64,000 nucleotides of DNA from JBGVSA01 sp049840475 (GTDB lineage Bacteria; Pseudomonadota; Gammaproteobacteria; Burkholderiales; Rhodocyclaceae), in assembly GCA_049840475.1 (NCBI GenBank), contig JASGKX010000001.1, positions 2,294,001-2,358,000 of the forward strand. Reading direction: 5' to 3'. This document shows positions 17,872 through 27,700 of this stretch, one piece after another. The notes under the pieces are model-generated. The model did no database searches. It saw only the letters and a list, made by a program, of their open reading frames with translations, and was not told where the DNA came from. Position 1 is the stretch's first letter. Every line of letters starts with the position of its first letter. A program made the translations under genes and the position numbers.

Positions 17872-18783
17872 ATGATGCAGAAGCAGGACCACACCTCTCA
17901 GCCGATCAGCCGCGAAATCATCGAGCTGTACGACGAATACACTCACGCCCCGCTGCCTCGGCGGGATTTCATCCAGCGATTGGCGATGATCACCGGTAGC
18001 GTGTCGGCTGCCTACGCGGTATTGCCGTTGCTGGAAAACAACTACGCCCAGGCGCAGATCGTGCCGGCCAACGATGACCGATTGGTCACCGGCAAGGTGA
18101 CCTATCCGGCAGGGCAAGGCCAGCAGGGCACGGTGCACGCCTATCAGGCCTATCCCAAGACTGCCACTGGCAAGATGCCTGCCGTGGTGGTGATCCACGA
18201 AAACCGCGGGCTGAACCCGCATATTGAAGACGTGGCGCGTCGCCTGGCGCTGGAAGGTTATCTGGTGATCGCACCGGACTTCCTCAGCCTGGATGGCGGC
18301 ACGCCGACCGACGAAGACCAGGCGCGCGCCATGTTCAGCAAGCTGGACATGAAGAAAGCACTGATCGTTGGCGAAGCCTCAGTGCGATACCTCAAGCAGA
18401 ATCAGCGCGGCACCGGCAAGGTGGGTGTGGTCGGTTTTTGCTGGGGCGGCGGCATGACCAACCAGTTGGCAGTCAACGTGCCGGACCTCGATGCGGCAGT
18501 CGCCTATTACGGCCCGCAACCCAAGTCGCCGGAGGACATTGCGCGAATCAAGGCGCCGCTGCTGCTGCATTACGGCGGACTGGACAAGAACATCAACCCG
18601 GGCATCCCTGCGTACGAGAAAGAACTCAAGGCGCACCACAAGGAATACCACGTGTACGTGTATGAAGGCGCCGACCACGGCTTCAACAACGACACCGGCG
18701 CGGCTCGCTACAACGAGGCTGCCGCCAAGCTCGCGTGGTCGCGCACGGTGGAGTTCCTCAATAAGCACCTGGGTTCGGCCTGA
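17872..18783 (+). CDS. Dienelactone hydrolase family protein with Tat-type signal
   Basis: This 303-residue alpha/beta hydrolase has the family triad in view: nucleophile Cys in GFCWGGG, a probable Asp in YGGLDKNI and His in GADHGF. The N-terminus has a twin-arginine-like motif (PLPRRDFIQRLAMITGS, about residues 28-44) followed by a hydrophobic stretch, so export by the Tat pathway is likely. AAGGAG at 17862-17867 precedes two adjacent ATGs (17872, 17875); the second has better spacing. An upstream frame start at 17770 overlaps tatD and is rejected. Family members hydrolyse dienelactone or other esters; the substrate here is unknown. Confidence 0.87.
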   Translation: MMQKQDHTSQPISREIIELYDEYTHAPLPRRDFIQRLAMITGSVSAAYAVLPLLENNYAQAQIVPANDDRLVTGKVTYPAGQGQQGTVHAYQAYPKTATGKMPAVVVIHENRGLNPHIEDVARRLALEGYLVIAPDFLSLDGGTPTDEDQARAMFSKLDMKKALIVGEASVRYLKQNQRGTGKVGVVGFCWGGGMTNQLAVNVPDLDAAVAYYGPQPKSPEDIARIKAPLLLHYGGLDKNINPGIPAYEKELKAHHKEYHVYVYEGADHGFNNDTGAARYNEAAAKLAWSRTVEFLNKHLGSA

Positions 18784-18798
18784 GCGCGTCGTCTGTCG

Positions 18799-18842
18799 CA
18801 AAAAAAGAACGCCGGACACTTGCAAAGGTATCCGGCGTTTTT
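18799..18842. terminator. Bidirectional terminator between dienelactone hydrolase and DUF3141 gene
   Basis: A 9-bp stem (18808-18816 with 18831-18839) is flanked by an A-run on the left and a T-run on the right. It lies between convergent genes. Confidence 0.85.
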
Positions 18843-18858
18843 CATGGTCGAAAGCCGA

Positions 18859-21246
18859 TCAGGCCGCCTTGTTTTCGTTCTTGGCTTTGCTGCCGTTGCG
18901 GCGACGCGTGGTGATGCTGGTGGCGCCTGCAGGGCGTTCTTCGATCTTGCCCGACTTGCGGTATTGCCCGATGCGCGCCAGTAGTGCGTCGAAAATTTCG
19001 CGCTGGTGATAGCTCATGTCGAACGACGCGATGCGCGGATCGACAGCGAGCTTTTCGAAGAACGTCACATACCGTTCGCGTTCATCATCGTCGTGCAAGA
19101 GTTGCGGCAGGGTGGCGACAGCCTCCTGCGGCGCGTAGCGGACGATGATGTCCTGCTCGCCCCGGATGCGGCGGCGCTCGTCTGCGGGAATCTCGCGGCC
19201 GATGATCTCGGTGTAGTCCTTGATGATGTCCGCCAATGTGTGCAGTTCGGCCAGCGGCATCGGGTTCTGTGGCTCGGCCATGAGCGACGCCGTGCGCGCA
19301 ATCGCCTCCACCAGCCCGCCCTTGGTCATTGACGCCAGCGCATCACGCACCACCGGCAACTGGCGCGGGTCGGTAGTGGTCGATTGCGTCTGCGGCAGGA
19401 CAGATGTGACGTCCTGATGCGTCATCGCATAGATCGGGCCGAAGATATTGAAGAACGAGCCCTCCGACCAGGCGTCGCGCAGATCGCGGTAGAGGTCCCA
19501 GCCTGCGTTGATCAGTTCCGACATGCAACGTTCGGCGTGGTACGGGGCGCTGTCAGCGTCGGCTTGCACGCGGTTTTCGCGTACTTGATCGGCTGCTGCG
19601 GGCAGCCAGTCCAGCCATGGGTTGAGGCCCGATACCGCCCAGTGCTGCACACGCAGCGGATGTAGCTGGCGCGCAAGGCGGGCGGTGGTTTCGTTGGACA
19701 GCGCCTGCACCATGGGGCGTGCGAAAAGTTCGTAGGCGCGTTGGTTCATCTCGGATACCGAACCGACCGCTTCAAAGGCTTTTTCGTCGATGCGCTCGAA
19801 GCGGTTGAGCTTTTCGGCAACCTCTTCAAGCTCGCGCTCCTGGAATTCCACGCGATAGGTCGTTTCGCCGTCCGCATCGATCTCGTCGATGATGTTCATC
19901 GCGTACAGGCCCGGGGGCAGAGCTTCGATCGAGTCGAGCACGGAGACCAGTTCGCGATACTCACGCTTGGCGACCTTGCCCGAGACGAATATCCCCAGGT
20001 GGCCGCTGTCCGGGTGCAGCAGGCCGACGATCACCTGGCCTCGGGCCTTGATCTCTTCGGTCAACTTGTAGGTGTCTGCCACCCAGTTGAAAGCCTGCTG
20101 CGGCGGGGTGATGTTGTCGCCCATCGAAGCGAACATGACGATGGGGGAGCGCAGTTCGCGCAGATCCATGAACTGGCCTTGAGGCGAACGGACGCCTTCA
20201 CGCCACAATGTGTTGCCGACGAACAGATTGTGGACGATCCACTCGATCTCCGCCGTGTTCATCAAGAAGTAGCCACCCCACCAGCGTTCGAATTCAAGGA
20301 AGCGGGGCGGTTCGGTATCGACGCGTGAATACAGCGAGTAGTACTTGCCCCAGAAGGTATTGGCCGGGTTGAGGTTCTCAAAGTTGTACACCAGCCAGGC
20401 GCCGTCGAACTTGCCGTTGCCCGCGTCGGCGGTGGCAGAGGCCAGCCACGTGCCGCCTAGCAGCCCGCCCGAGTAGCGCATTGGGTTGTTGCCTTCGCCT
20501 TCGGTCCACGCGCCGCCCCAATACGACATGGGCGCGCCAGCGATAACGATCGGCCCCATCTCGTCCGGGTTGGACGCGGCCAGCATCATGGCCGCCCAGC
20601 CGCCCTGACAGTTGCCGATGATGACCGGCTTGGCGCTGTCCGGATGGAGTTCGCGCACCTTGTGGACGAACCGTTCTTCTGCCGCGCAGACATCCATCAG
20701 CGTCTGGCCGGGTTCCGGGTCGGGGAAGAAGATGACGAAATAAACGGGGTGGCCGGCACGCAGCGCCATGCCGACCTGCGAGTCGTCCTTGAATCCACCA
20801 ATGCCCGGGCCATGGCCGGCGCGCGGGTCGATGATCATGTAGGGGCGCTTCTTCGGATCGACCGTCACGCCTTTGGGCGGCACGATGCGCACCAGCGCGT
20901 AATTGACTGGCTGCTCGAAATGGCGCGCGTCGAGCACCATCTCGTAGTCAAAGTGCAGTACCGGCGGGGTGCCTTCGCGGACGTGTTCAAGATAGTTGTC
21001 GCCGCGCTGGCGCAGCGTGTCCCAGAACAGCACGCTGCGCTGAGCGCTGTCGGCGATGTACTTCGCGCCTTGTTGCCACCACTCCCACGGCCAGACGGCC
21101 TTCGCCGACTCGGCGAAGGCCGAAGTGGCCTGGCTGAATCGTTCGCGGTAGCGCTCGAACGCGTCGTTGCTGCGGCGCTGCATGATCTTGTTGACCGCCG
21201 TTCGCTGCGCATAGATCTGCGAGACGCGGGTCGGAATATCGTCCAT
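18859..21246 (-). CDS. DUF3141 domain protein, PHA-synthase-like alpha/beta hydrolase
   Basis: This 795-residue protein matches the DUF3141 family, often labelled a 3-hydroxyalkanoate synthetase relative. Seen directly: the nucleophile elbow GNCQGGW with Cys, as in PHA synthases; a probable Asp in MFASMGDNITPP; and His in HPDSGHLGIF. The order and spacing fit an alpha/beta hydrolase core of about residues 90-420. The C-terminal half is helical and ends in a Lys/Arg-rich tail (TRRRNGSKAKNEN). The start at 21246 (MDDIPTR) was chosen because GGAGGAGC lies just upstream. The function is not established; a link to PHA or acyl-CoA metabolism is only inferred. The ndh-like gene lies upstream on the same strand. 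Confidence 0.82.
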   Translation of the reverse strand: MDDIPTRVSQIYAQRTAVNKIMQRRSNDAFERYRERFSQATSAFAESAKAVWPWEWWQQGAKYIADSAQRSVLFWDTLRQRGDNYLEHVREGTPPVLHFDYEMVLDARHFEQPVNYALVRIVPPKGVTVDPKKRPYMIIDPRAGHGPGIGGFKDDSQVGMALRAGHPVYFVIFFPDPEPGQTLMDVCAAEERFVHKVRELHPDSAKPVIIGNCQGGWAAMMLAASNPDEMGPIVIAGAPMSYWGGAWTEGEGNNPMRYSGGLLGGTWLASATADAGNGKFDGAWLVYNFENLNPANTFWGKYYSLYSRVDTEPPRFLEFERWWGGYFLMNTAEIEWIVHNLFVGNTLWREGVRSPQGQFMDLRELRSPIVMFASMGDNITPPQQAFNWVADTYKLTEEIKARGQVIVGLLHPDSGHLGIFVSGKVAKREYRELVSVLDSIEALPPGLYAMNIIDEIDADGETTYRVEFQERELEEVAEKLNRFERIDEKAFEAVGSVSEMNQRAYELFARPMVQALSNETTARLARQLHPLRVQHWAVSGLNPWLDWLPAAADQVRENRVQADADSAPYHAERCMSELINAGWDLYRDLRDAWSEGSFFNIFGPIYAMTHQDVTSVLPQTQSTTTDPRQLPVVRDALASMTKGGLVEAIARTASLMAEPQNPMPLAELHTLADIIKDYTEIIGREIPADERRRIRGEQDIIVRYAPQEAVATLPQLLHDDDERERYVTFFEKLAVDPRIASFDMSYHQREIFDALLARIGQYRKSGKIEERPAGATSITTRRRNGSKAKNENKAA

Positions 21247-21354
21247 GGGAGCTCCTCCGTTTGTGATCAGCAATCTTTCAACATAGGACTTTTTATAGAC
21301 CGCTTTGCTGCATTGCGGGATAAATTTCCGTGAAAGACTGATCTGCGCCGCCCC

Positions 21355-22629
21355 TTAGTCTGCCTCCCGGCCTTGTGGCTGCGGGCTTCCGGTGATCAGC
21401 CGGGCGCCGCGCTTGTAGGTCAGGAATGACCATAGCCAGTTGAGCATGACCGCGACCCGATTGCGGAAACCGATCAAGAAGAAGACATGCACGAAGCCCC
21501 ACAGCCACCAGGCAATCGGACCGCTGATGCGTATCCAGCCGAAGTCCGCGACGGCGGCTCGCCGGCCGATCGTCGCCAGGTTGCCCCAGTTGCGGTAGCG
21601 AAATGGGGCCGGGGCGGGGCGCTGCGCCATTTGTGCCGCGATCACCTGAGCCACGTAAGCACCGGCCTGCTTGGCGGCGGGGGCGACACCGGGGACCGCC
21701 ACGCCCGCCGCATCGGTGATCTGCGCGGCGTCGCCGATGACGAAAATCTCTGGATGTCCGGTGACACTGAAGTCCGCTTCCACCTTCACGCGTCCCGCAT
21801 GATCGGCCGGCACGCCAAGCCATTCGGCAACCGGCGACGCCTGGACACCCGCGCCCCAGATGACGGTGCCGGCGCGGATGCGCTCACCGTTGACCACCAC
21901 ACCGTCCGCGTCGCTGTCGGTTACGCGCGCTTCAGTGCGTACGTCGACGCCCAGGTTTTCCAGCGCATAGACCGCACGCGCGGAAAGATTGTCAGGGAAT
22001 GTGGCGAGGATGCGCGGGCCCGCTTCTACAAGAACGATGCGTGCCTGGCGCGGATCGATATGGCGAAAGTCGGTTGCCAGTGCGCGCTTGGCCAACTCCG
22101 CCACTGCGCCGGCCATTTCCACGCCTGTCGGCCCGCCACCGACGATGACGATGGTCAGCAGACGCTGCCGTTCCTCTTCGTCGGTGGTCATTTCAGCGCG
22201 CTCGAACGCCACCAGCAGGCGATGCCGGATGGCTGTGGCGTCTTCGATGGTCTTGAGCCCCGGGGCGTTGGCCTCCCACTCGTCGTGCCCGAAATACGCG
22301 TGGCGCGCGCCAGTGGCGAGGATCAGATAGTCATAAGCCAAGCGCTGGCCCGTGGTGTCGGCGATGACGCGCTCGGCCGTATTGATGGTAGCGACCTCGC
22401 TCAGTACGACGGTCGCATTGCGTTGGTCGGACAGAATGCTGCGGATGGGTGCGGCGATGTCGGCGGGCGACAGACCCGCTGTGGCGACCTGATAGAGCAG
22501 CGGCTGGAAAAGATGATGATTGCGTCGGTCAACGATCACCACGTCGACCGGCACATCGGCCAGGGCGCGGGCGGCGGACAGACCGCCGAATCCGGCCCCG
22601 ACGATGATCACGCGGGCGGCATAACTCAT
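21355..22629 (-). CDS. Type II NADH dehydrogenase-like FAD oxidoreductase
   Basis: This 424-residue membrane-peripheral flavoprotein passes electrons from NADH to quinone without pumping protons. It has an N-terminal FAD-binding motif (VIIVGAGFGGLSAARAL), ILATGARHAYFGHDEWE, a second Rossmann motif for NADH (IVIVGGGPTGVEMAGAVAEL) and the FAD motif FVIGDAAQI. The C-terminal amphipathic region (IAWWLWGFVHVFFLIGFRNR) is typical of Ndh-2 membrane attachment. The start at 22629 (MSYAARV) has AAGGAAC upstream; a longer frame to 22806 has no support. It is transcribed in the same direction as the acrR-type gene. Confidence 0.9.
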   Translation of the reverse strand: MSYAARVIIVGAGFGGLSAARALADVPVDVVIVDRRNHHLFQPLLYQVATAGLSPADIAAPIRSILSDQRNATVVLSEVATINTAERVIADTTGQRLAYDYLILATGARHAYFGHDEWEANAPGLKTIEDATAIRHRLLVAFERAEMTTDEEERQRLLTIVIVGGGPTGVEMAGAVAELAKRALATDFRHIDPRQARIVLVEAGPRILATFPDNLSARAVYALENLGVDVRTEARVTDSDADGVVVNGERIRAGTVIWGAGVQASPVAEWLGVPADHAGRVKVEADFSVTGHPEIFVIGDAAQITDAAGVAVPGVAPAAKQAGAYVAQVIAAQMAQRPAPAPFRYRNWGNLATIGRRAAVADFGWIRISGPIAWWLWGFVHVFFLIGFRNRVAVMLNWLWSFLTYKRGARLITGSPQPQGREAD

Positions 22630-22715
22630 TGGGGGTTCCTTGCTTGTTTGAATTCGTTGAGCCAATGCCTTGCAAGACACCCTCCCGCTGCGCGTGTTCC
22701 GCCGGGAGGTCGGGC

Positions 22716-23339
22716 TCAGGCGCGGCGCAGGCGGATGTGATCGCGCACCATCTGGCGGCATAGCGGCCGGAACGCGTTGTCTTCCGACGCCGACTTGCCG
22801 ATCCATAGGCGTACGATGCCGTGCATGAATGCGTGCGTATCGAGCGCGGCGGCGACCGGTTCGATGTTGCCGCGCATGACTTTCTGTTCAATCGCGCGGG
22901 CGTAGGCCATTTCCAGCCGTTCGTGTTTGTCGTGCGTGCGTTCGAAAGCGCATTGCAGTAATACGCCGAACTCACCCACGTACTCGCACTTGTTCATGAG
23001 CACTTCAAAGGTCTGGCGCATCACCGGGTCTTGTTCGAGCCGGTCGATGTGCATGAGAAGGAAGGCTTCTACTGCAGACAGCGCATCGCGCCCGTTTTCT
23101 ACCTGCAGGGTCTCCTGCAATCCTTCGATGAGAGGCATGAGCACGTCGTCGCGCAGCGCCACCATCAGATCGAGTTTGTTGGCGAAATGCCAATAGACTG
23201 CGCCGCGCGTCACGCCAGCGGCATGCGCGATCTGCTCGAGCGTGGTACGGGTCACGCCGTGCGCCGCAAACATGTCACGTGCCGCGGCGATGATGTCCTG
23301 CCGAGTTTTCTCAGTCTCGACCTTGGTTTTTCTGACCAT
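22716..23339 (-). CDS. acrR: TetR-family repressor of the adjacent efflux operon (AcrR/TtgR-like)
   Basis: This 207-residue regulator has an N-terminal TetR helix-turn-helix (about residues 10-57: RQDIIAAARDMFAAHG, TLEQIAHAAGVTRGAVYWHF, NKLDLMVALRD) and a larger ligand-binding domain. It is divergent from the acrA-acrB-oprM operon. The 182-base spacer holds an ATACAT-N6-ATGTTT element almost identical to the AcrR operator known from E. coli. It should therefore repress the pump genes and its own gene until a drug or other ligand binds. A 7-bp hairpin (22681-22687 with 22703-22709) after its stop may end the transcript. Confidence 0.9.
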   Translation of the reverse strand: MVRKTKVETEKTRQDIIAAARDMFAAHGVTRTTLEQIAHAAGVTRGAVYWHFANKLDLMVALRDDVLMPLIEGLQETLQVENGRDALSAVEAFLLMHIDRLEQDPVMRQTFEVLMNKCEYVGEFGVLLQCAFERTHDKHERLEMAYARAIEQKVMRGNIEPVAAALDTHAFMHGIVRLWIGKSASEDNAFRPLCRQMVRDHIRLRRA

Positions 23340-23361
23340 TTTCTAAAATTTCTGTTGAACC

Positions 23362-23379
23362 ATACATCCGTGAATGTTT
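23362..23379. promoter_or_regulatory. AcrR/TtgR-type operator
   Basis: ATACAT (23362-23367), CCGTGA, ATGTTT (23374-23379). The E. coli AcrR operator core, known from the literature, is ATACAT-TTGTGA-ATGTAT. It lies 22 bases upstream of the acrR start and about 140 bases upstream of acrA. Confidence 0.7.
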
Positions 23380-23521
23380 ATTATGGCGCACTCGTAAAGA
23401 AATCAAAAATCTTTCCCCCATGTGTCAAACTCCAGCGGTTTCGCGCTTGCATCGCGAGATGCACGCTCCATCGCCTCATTCCCCCGTCAAAACACGTTCC
23501 AGTTTGCTAAGGAGTTCCCGG

Positions 23522-24781
23522 ATGTTGTCCCACGGTATTGCTTCCGCGCGCAGCCAGAGTGGGCGCGCCATTCGCCCATTGGTGCTCGGTATTCTCAGCG
23601 CTGCCGTGCTCGCAGCCTGCTCGGGCAAGGACCAGGCACAGCAGCAAGGTGCCGGCGCCAACCAGCTCATGCCGGTGGGTTTCGTCGAAGCCAAGCCGAC
23701 GACCGAGCCGGTCTTCGTTGAAGCGGTCGGCCAGACCGAAGGCAACCGCGAGGTAGAAGTGCGCGCCCGCGTGGGCGGCATCCTGGAAAAGCGCCTCTAT
23801 GAAGAAGGCAACACGGTCAAGGCTGGCCAGCCATTGTTCCTGCTCGACCGTGCCCAACCGGAAGCCTCCTTGCAGAATGCCCGTGCAGCCGTAGCCGAAG
23901 CGCAGTCGCGCCTGGAACAAGCTACGCGCGAAGTCGAACGCAACAAGGGGCTGGCTGCACAGGACGCTGTCAGCCGCAAAGATCTGGATGACGCCCTGTC
24001 GGCGCAGGCCGCTGCCAAGGCGCAACTGCAGGCGGCACAGGCCACTGCCAGCAACGCTTCGCTGAGCGTGGGCTACACGCAGGTGACGGCGCCGGTTTCC
24101 GGCATTACCGGCCGCGCGCTACGCAATGAAGGCAACCTGATCTCCATCGGCGATGAACTGACCTCCGTCATCCAGGCCGACCCGATCAAGGTCCGCTTTG
24201 GCCTTTCCGATACCGACGTGGCCAACGCACCCGGCGGCAAGCTCGACTTGCGCAAGGTCCAGACCGTTGAGCTGGTGTTGCCCGATGGCTCCAAGTACGC
24301 CACGCGCGGTTCGCTGGATTTCGCTTCGACGCAGATCGACCCGAAGCTCGGCACGCGCTCGATGCGTGCGGCATTTGCCAATCCGAAGACCGAGGTGCTG
24401 CCGGGCCAGTTCGTGAAGGTCCGCCTGCAGGTCGGTACCAAGGACAACGTCTTCCGCGTACCCCAGGCCGCAGTGTTGCAGACCGACCAGGCGTTCCTCG
24501 TCATGGTTGCCGTCAAGAACGACAAGGGCATGGATGTCGTCGCACCCCGTCCGGTGCAGCCGGGTCCGTGGGACGGCAAGGATTGGCTGCTTTATGGTGG
24601 CCTGCAGCCCGGTGACCGCGTGCTGGTCGACAACCTGATCAAGCTGCGTCCCGGCATGCCGATCCAGCCGGTGGCAGCCGGTGCCGCTCAGGGGGCTCCC
24701 GGTGGAGCCCAGGGTGGTGCCAGCGCACCTTCCGCAGCTAGCGCACCGGCAGCCAGCAGCGCTCCCGCCGCATCGAAGTAA
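23522..24781 (+). CDS. acrA: RND efflux periplasmic adaptor (AcrA/MexA-type lipoprotein)
   Basis: This 419-residue membrane-fusion protein has a lipoprotein signal (LGILSAAVLAACSG) and the usual order: barrel-sandwich/lipoyl half (EVRARVGGILEKRLYEEGNTVKAG), alpha-hairpin (about 110-180, Ala/Gln-rich), second lipoyl half (YTQVTAPVSGITGRAL) and beta-barrel (RSMRAAFANPKTEVLPGQFVKVRL). The C-terminus is a Gly/Ala/Ser-rich low-complexity tail. The start at 23522 has AAGGAG upstream; a longer frame from 23420 is not supported. The pump gene starts 14 bases after its stop. It should couple the inner-membrane pump to the outer-membrane channel. Confidence 0.92.
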   Translation: MLSHGIASARSQSGRAIRPLVLGILSAAVLAACSGKDQAQQQGAGANQLMPVGFVEAKPTTEPVFVEAVGQTEGNREVEVRARVGGILEKRLYEEGNTVKAGQPLFLLDRAQPEASLQNARAAVAEAQSRLEQATREVERNKGLAAQDAVSRKDLDDALSAQAAAKAQLQAAQATASNASLSVGYTQVTAPVSGITGRALRNEGNLISIGDELTSVIQADPIKVRFGLSDTDVANAPGGKLDLRKVQTVELVLPDGSKYATRGSLDFASTQIDPKLGTRSMRAAFANPKTEVLPGQFVKVRLQVGTKDNVFRVPQAAVLQTDQAFLVMVAVKNDKGMDVVAPRPVQPGPWDGKDWLLYGGLQPGDRVLVDNLIKLRPGMPIQPVAAGAAQGAPGGAQGGASAPSAASAPAASSAPAASK

Positions 24782-24795
24782 GGGGGCGCTGATCC

Positions 24796-27700
24796 ATGTT
24801 TGCTCAGTTCTTTATCCGACGGCCCATCTTTGCCACCGTCATCTCGCTCGTGATCGTGATCGCGGGCCTGGTGGCGGCAAAGGTGCTGCCGATTTCGCAA
24901 TATCCCGAGATCTCACCGCCCACGGTGTCGATCACCACGACCTATCCCGGCGCCAGCGCCGAGACGCTGGCCCGTACGGTGGCCGCGCCCATCGAGCAGC
25001 AGCTCAACGGCGTGGAAGGTCTGCTGTATTACACGTCCAACGCGAGTTCGTCAGGGCAACTGACGATCACCGCGACCTTCGAGCTCGGCGTTAACGCCGA
25101 CCAGGCCGCCGTTAACGTCAACAACAAGGTGAATGCGGTGCTGCCGCGTCTGCCGACCGACGTGCGGACCAATGGCGTGGTGGTGCAGAAGCGCTCGAAC
25201 GACATCCTGATGCTGGTGTCCTTCGCCTCGAAGGACAAGTCGCGTGACACGCTGTACATGTCGAACTACGCCAGCGTGAACATCGTCGATGACATCAAGC
25301 GCACGCCTGGCGTGGGCGATGTGACGGTGTTCGGCCAGGACTACGCCATCCGCGTGTGGCTGCGTCCGGACAAGATGGCCCAGCTCGGCGTGACGACCAC
25401 CGACGTGGCCGCAGCGATTTCGGCGCAGAACTTCCAGTACGCAGCCGGCAAGATCGGCGCTGCTCCTATCGGTGCTGACCAGCAGATCGTCTATACCGTG
25501 ACGGCCCGCGGCCGACTCATCGACCCTGAAGAGTTCGCCAACATCATCGTCCGGGCCGGCGGTACGGGCGGCTTCCTGCGCATCCGCGATATCGCGCGCG
25601 TGGAGCTCGGCGGCAAGGACTACAACGTCGAAACGCGTCTGGACGGTGCGCCGGCGGTGGGTCTGGCGATCTATCTGCAGTCCGGCGCCAACGCGCTGGC
25701 CACTGCTGAAGCCGTCAAGGCACGCATGGCCGAGTTCTCGAAGACGCTGCCCAAGGGCATGGAATACGGCATTCCGTATGACACGACCGACTTCGTGAAG
25801 GCGTCCATCACCGAAGTGACGCACACGCTGTTCGAAGCGGCGATCCTTGTGATCGCGGTGGTATTCATCTTCTTGCAGAACTGGCGTGCCACATTGATCC
25901 CGATTCTGGCCGTACCGGTGTCGTTGATCGGTGCGTTTGCGGGCTTGTGGCTGTTCGGCTTCTCGATCAACACGCTGACCTTGTTCGCCATGGTGCTTGC
26001 CATCGGTATCGTGGTCAACGATGCGATCGTGGTGCTCGAAAACGTCGAGCGCCTGATGAGCGAAGAAGGGCTGTCACCGCGCGAAGCGGCCAAGGAGGCC
26101 ATGCGCGAGGTGTCTGGCGCGGTGGTGGCGATCGTGCTGGTGCTGTGCGCGGTGTTCGTGCCGGTGGCGTTCCTGGGGGGTATTGCCGGTACGCTGTACC
26201 AGCAGTTCGCGGTGACGGTGGCCGTGTCCGTGGTGTTCTCGGGCATCGTGGCGCTGACGCTGACGCCGGCATTGTGCGCGATCCTGCTCAAGCCGACGCA
26301 TGGCAAGCCCAACGCGTTCTTCCGCACGTTCAACACCGGCTTCACCAAGCTCACCAACGGCTACCTCTATGCCGTGGGCAAGTCGCTGCATCATCGCGTC
26401 ATCTCGGCCGTGCTGTTCCTCGGCGTGATCGCAGTGGCCGTGTTGATGTTCATGCGCATCCCGACCAGCTTCGTGCCGTCGGAAGATCAGGGCTACGTGT
26501 TTGGCGCGATCATCCTACCGGATGGCGCTTCGCTGGCGCGCACCATGACGACGTCCGAATCGATCCGTGCCCAGCTCGCCAAGCATCCGGCCATCGATCA
26601 GATCTTCATGGTCAACGGCTTCGACCTGATTGGCGGCGGCATGAAGAGCTCGTCGGCGACAACCTTCATCAAGCTCAAGCCGTGGGATCAGCGCAAAGAG
26701 AGCGCCGACGACATGGTCAAGGCGGTGATGGGCGTGGGCATGATGCAGAAGGACGGCATGGCCATTGCGTTCAACCTGCCGGCGATTCGCGGTCTGGGTA
26801 CGGCCGGTGGTTTTGAAGGCTATATCCAGGCACGTGGTGCGGATGATCCGCACGCGTTGCAGGACGTCACCAACAACCTGATGGCAGAACTGGGCAAGGA
26901 CAAGCGCCTGACCGGGCTGAACACCATGTTCCGCGCCGCCACGCCGCAATTGCACGTGGAAGTCGACGAAGCCAAGGCGATGTCGCTCAACGTGTCGATC
27001 AGCGATGTGTTCGTCACGCTGCAGAGCACGATGGGGTCGTACTACGTCAATGACTTCAACAAGTTCGGTCGTGCCTACCAGGTCCAGATCGCGGCGGACG
27101 CTCCGTTCCGTTCCAAGCCTGAAGACCTGGGCCGCGTGTACGTGCGCTCGAGTGACGGCAACATGATTCCGCTGTCGGCGCTGATCAAGGTCACGCGCAC
27201 GACGGGCGCCGAATCGCTCGATCGTTACAACGGTTTCCTCTCCGCCAAGATCATGGGTAGCGGCGCACAGGGCGTGAGCTCGGGCGACGTGATCAAGATC
27301 GTCGAAGAGACCGCCGCCCGCGTGCTGCCGGAAGGCTATCAACTGGCATGGACGGGGCAGGTGTTCCAGGAAAAGCGTACTGGTGCGACGTCGTCGGCGG
27401 CGTTCATCTTCGGCCTGATCATGGTGTTCCTGATCCTGGCCGCGCAGTACGAACGCTGGTCGCTGCCGATCGCGGTGGTGATGGCCATCCCGTTCGCATT
27501 GCTGGGCGCGCTGGTGGCGATCTGGTTCCGTAACGATCCAAACGACATCTACTTCCAGATCGGCTTAGTGGTGCTGATCGGTCTAGCGGCGAAGAACGCG
27601 ATTCTTATCGTGGAGTTCGCGGCGCAGCAGATGGCGGCAGGCAAGGACATCTTCCACGCGGCGATGGAGGCGGCACGCCTGCGCTTCCGCCCGATCGTGA

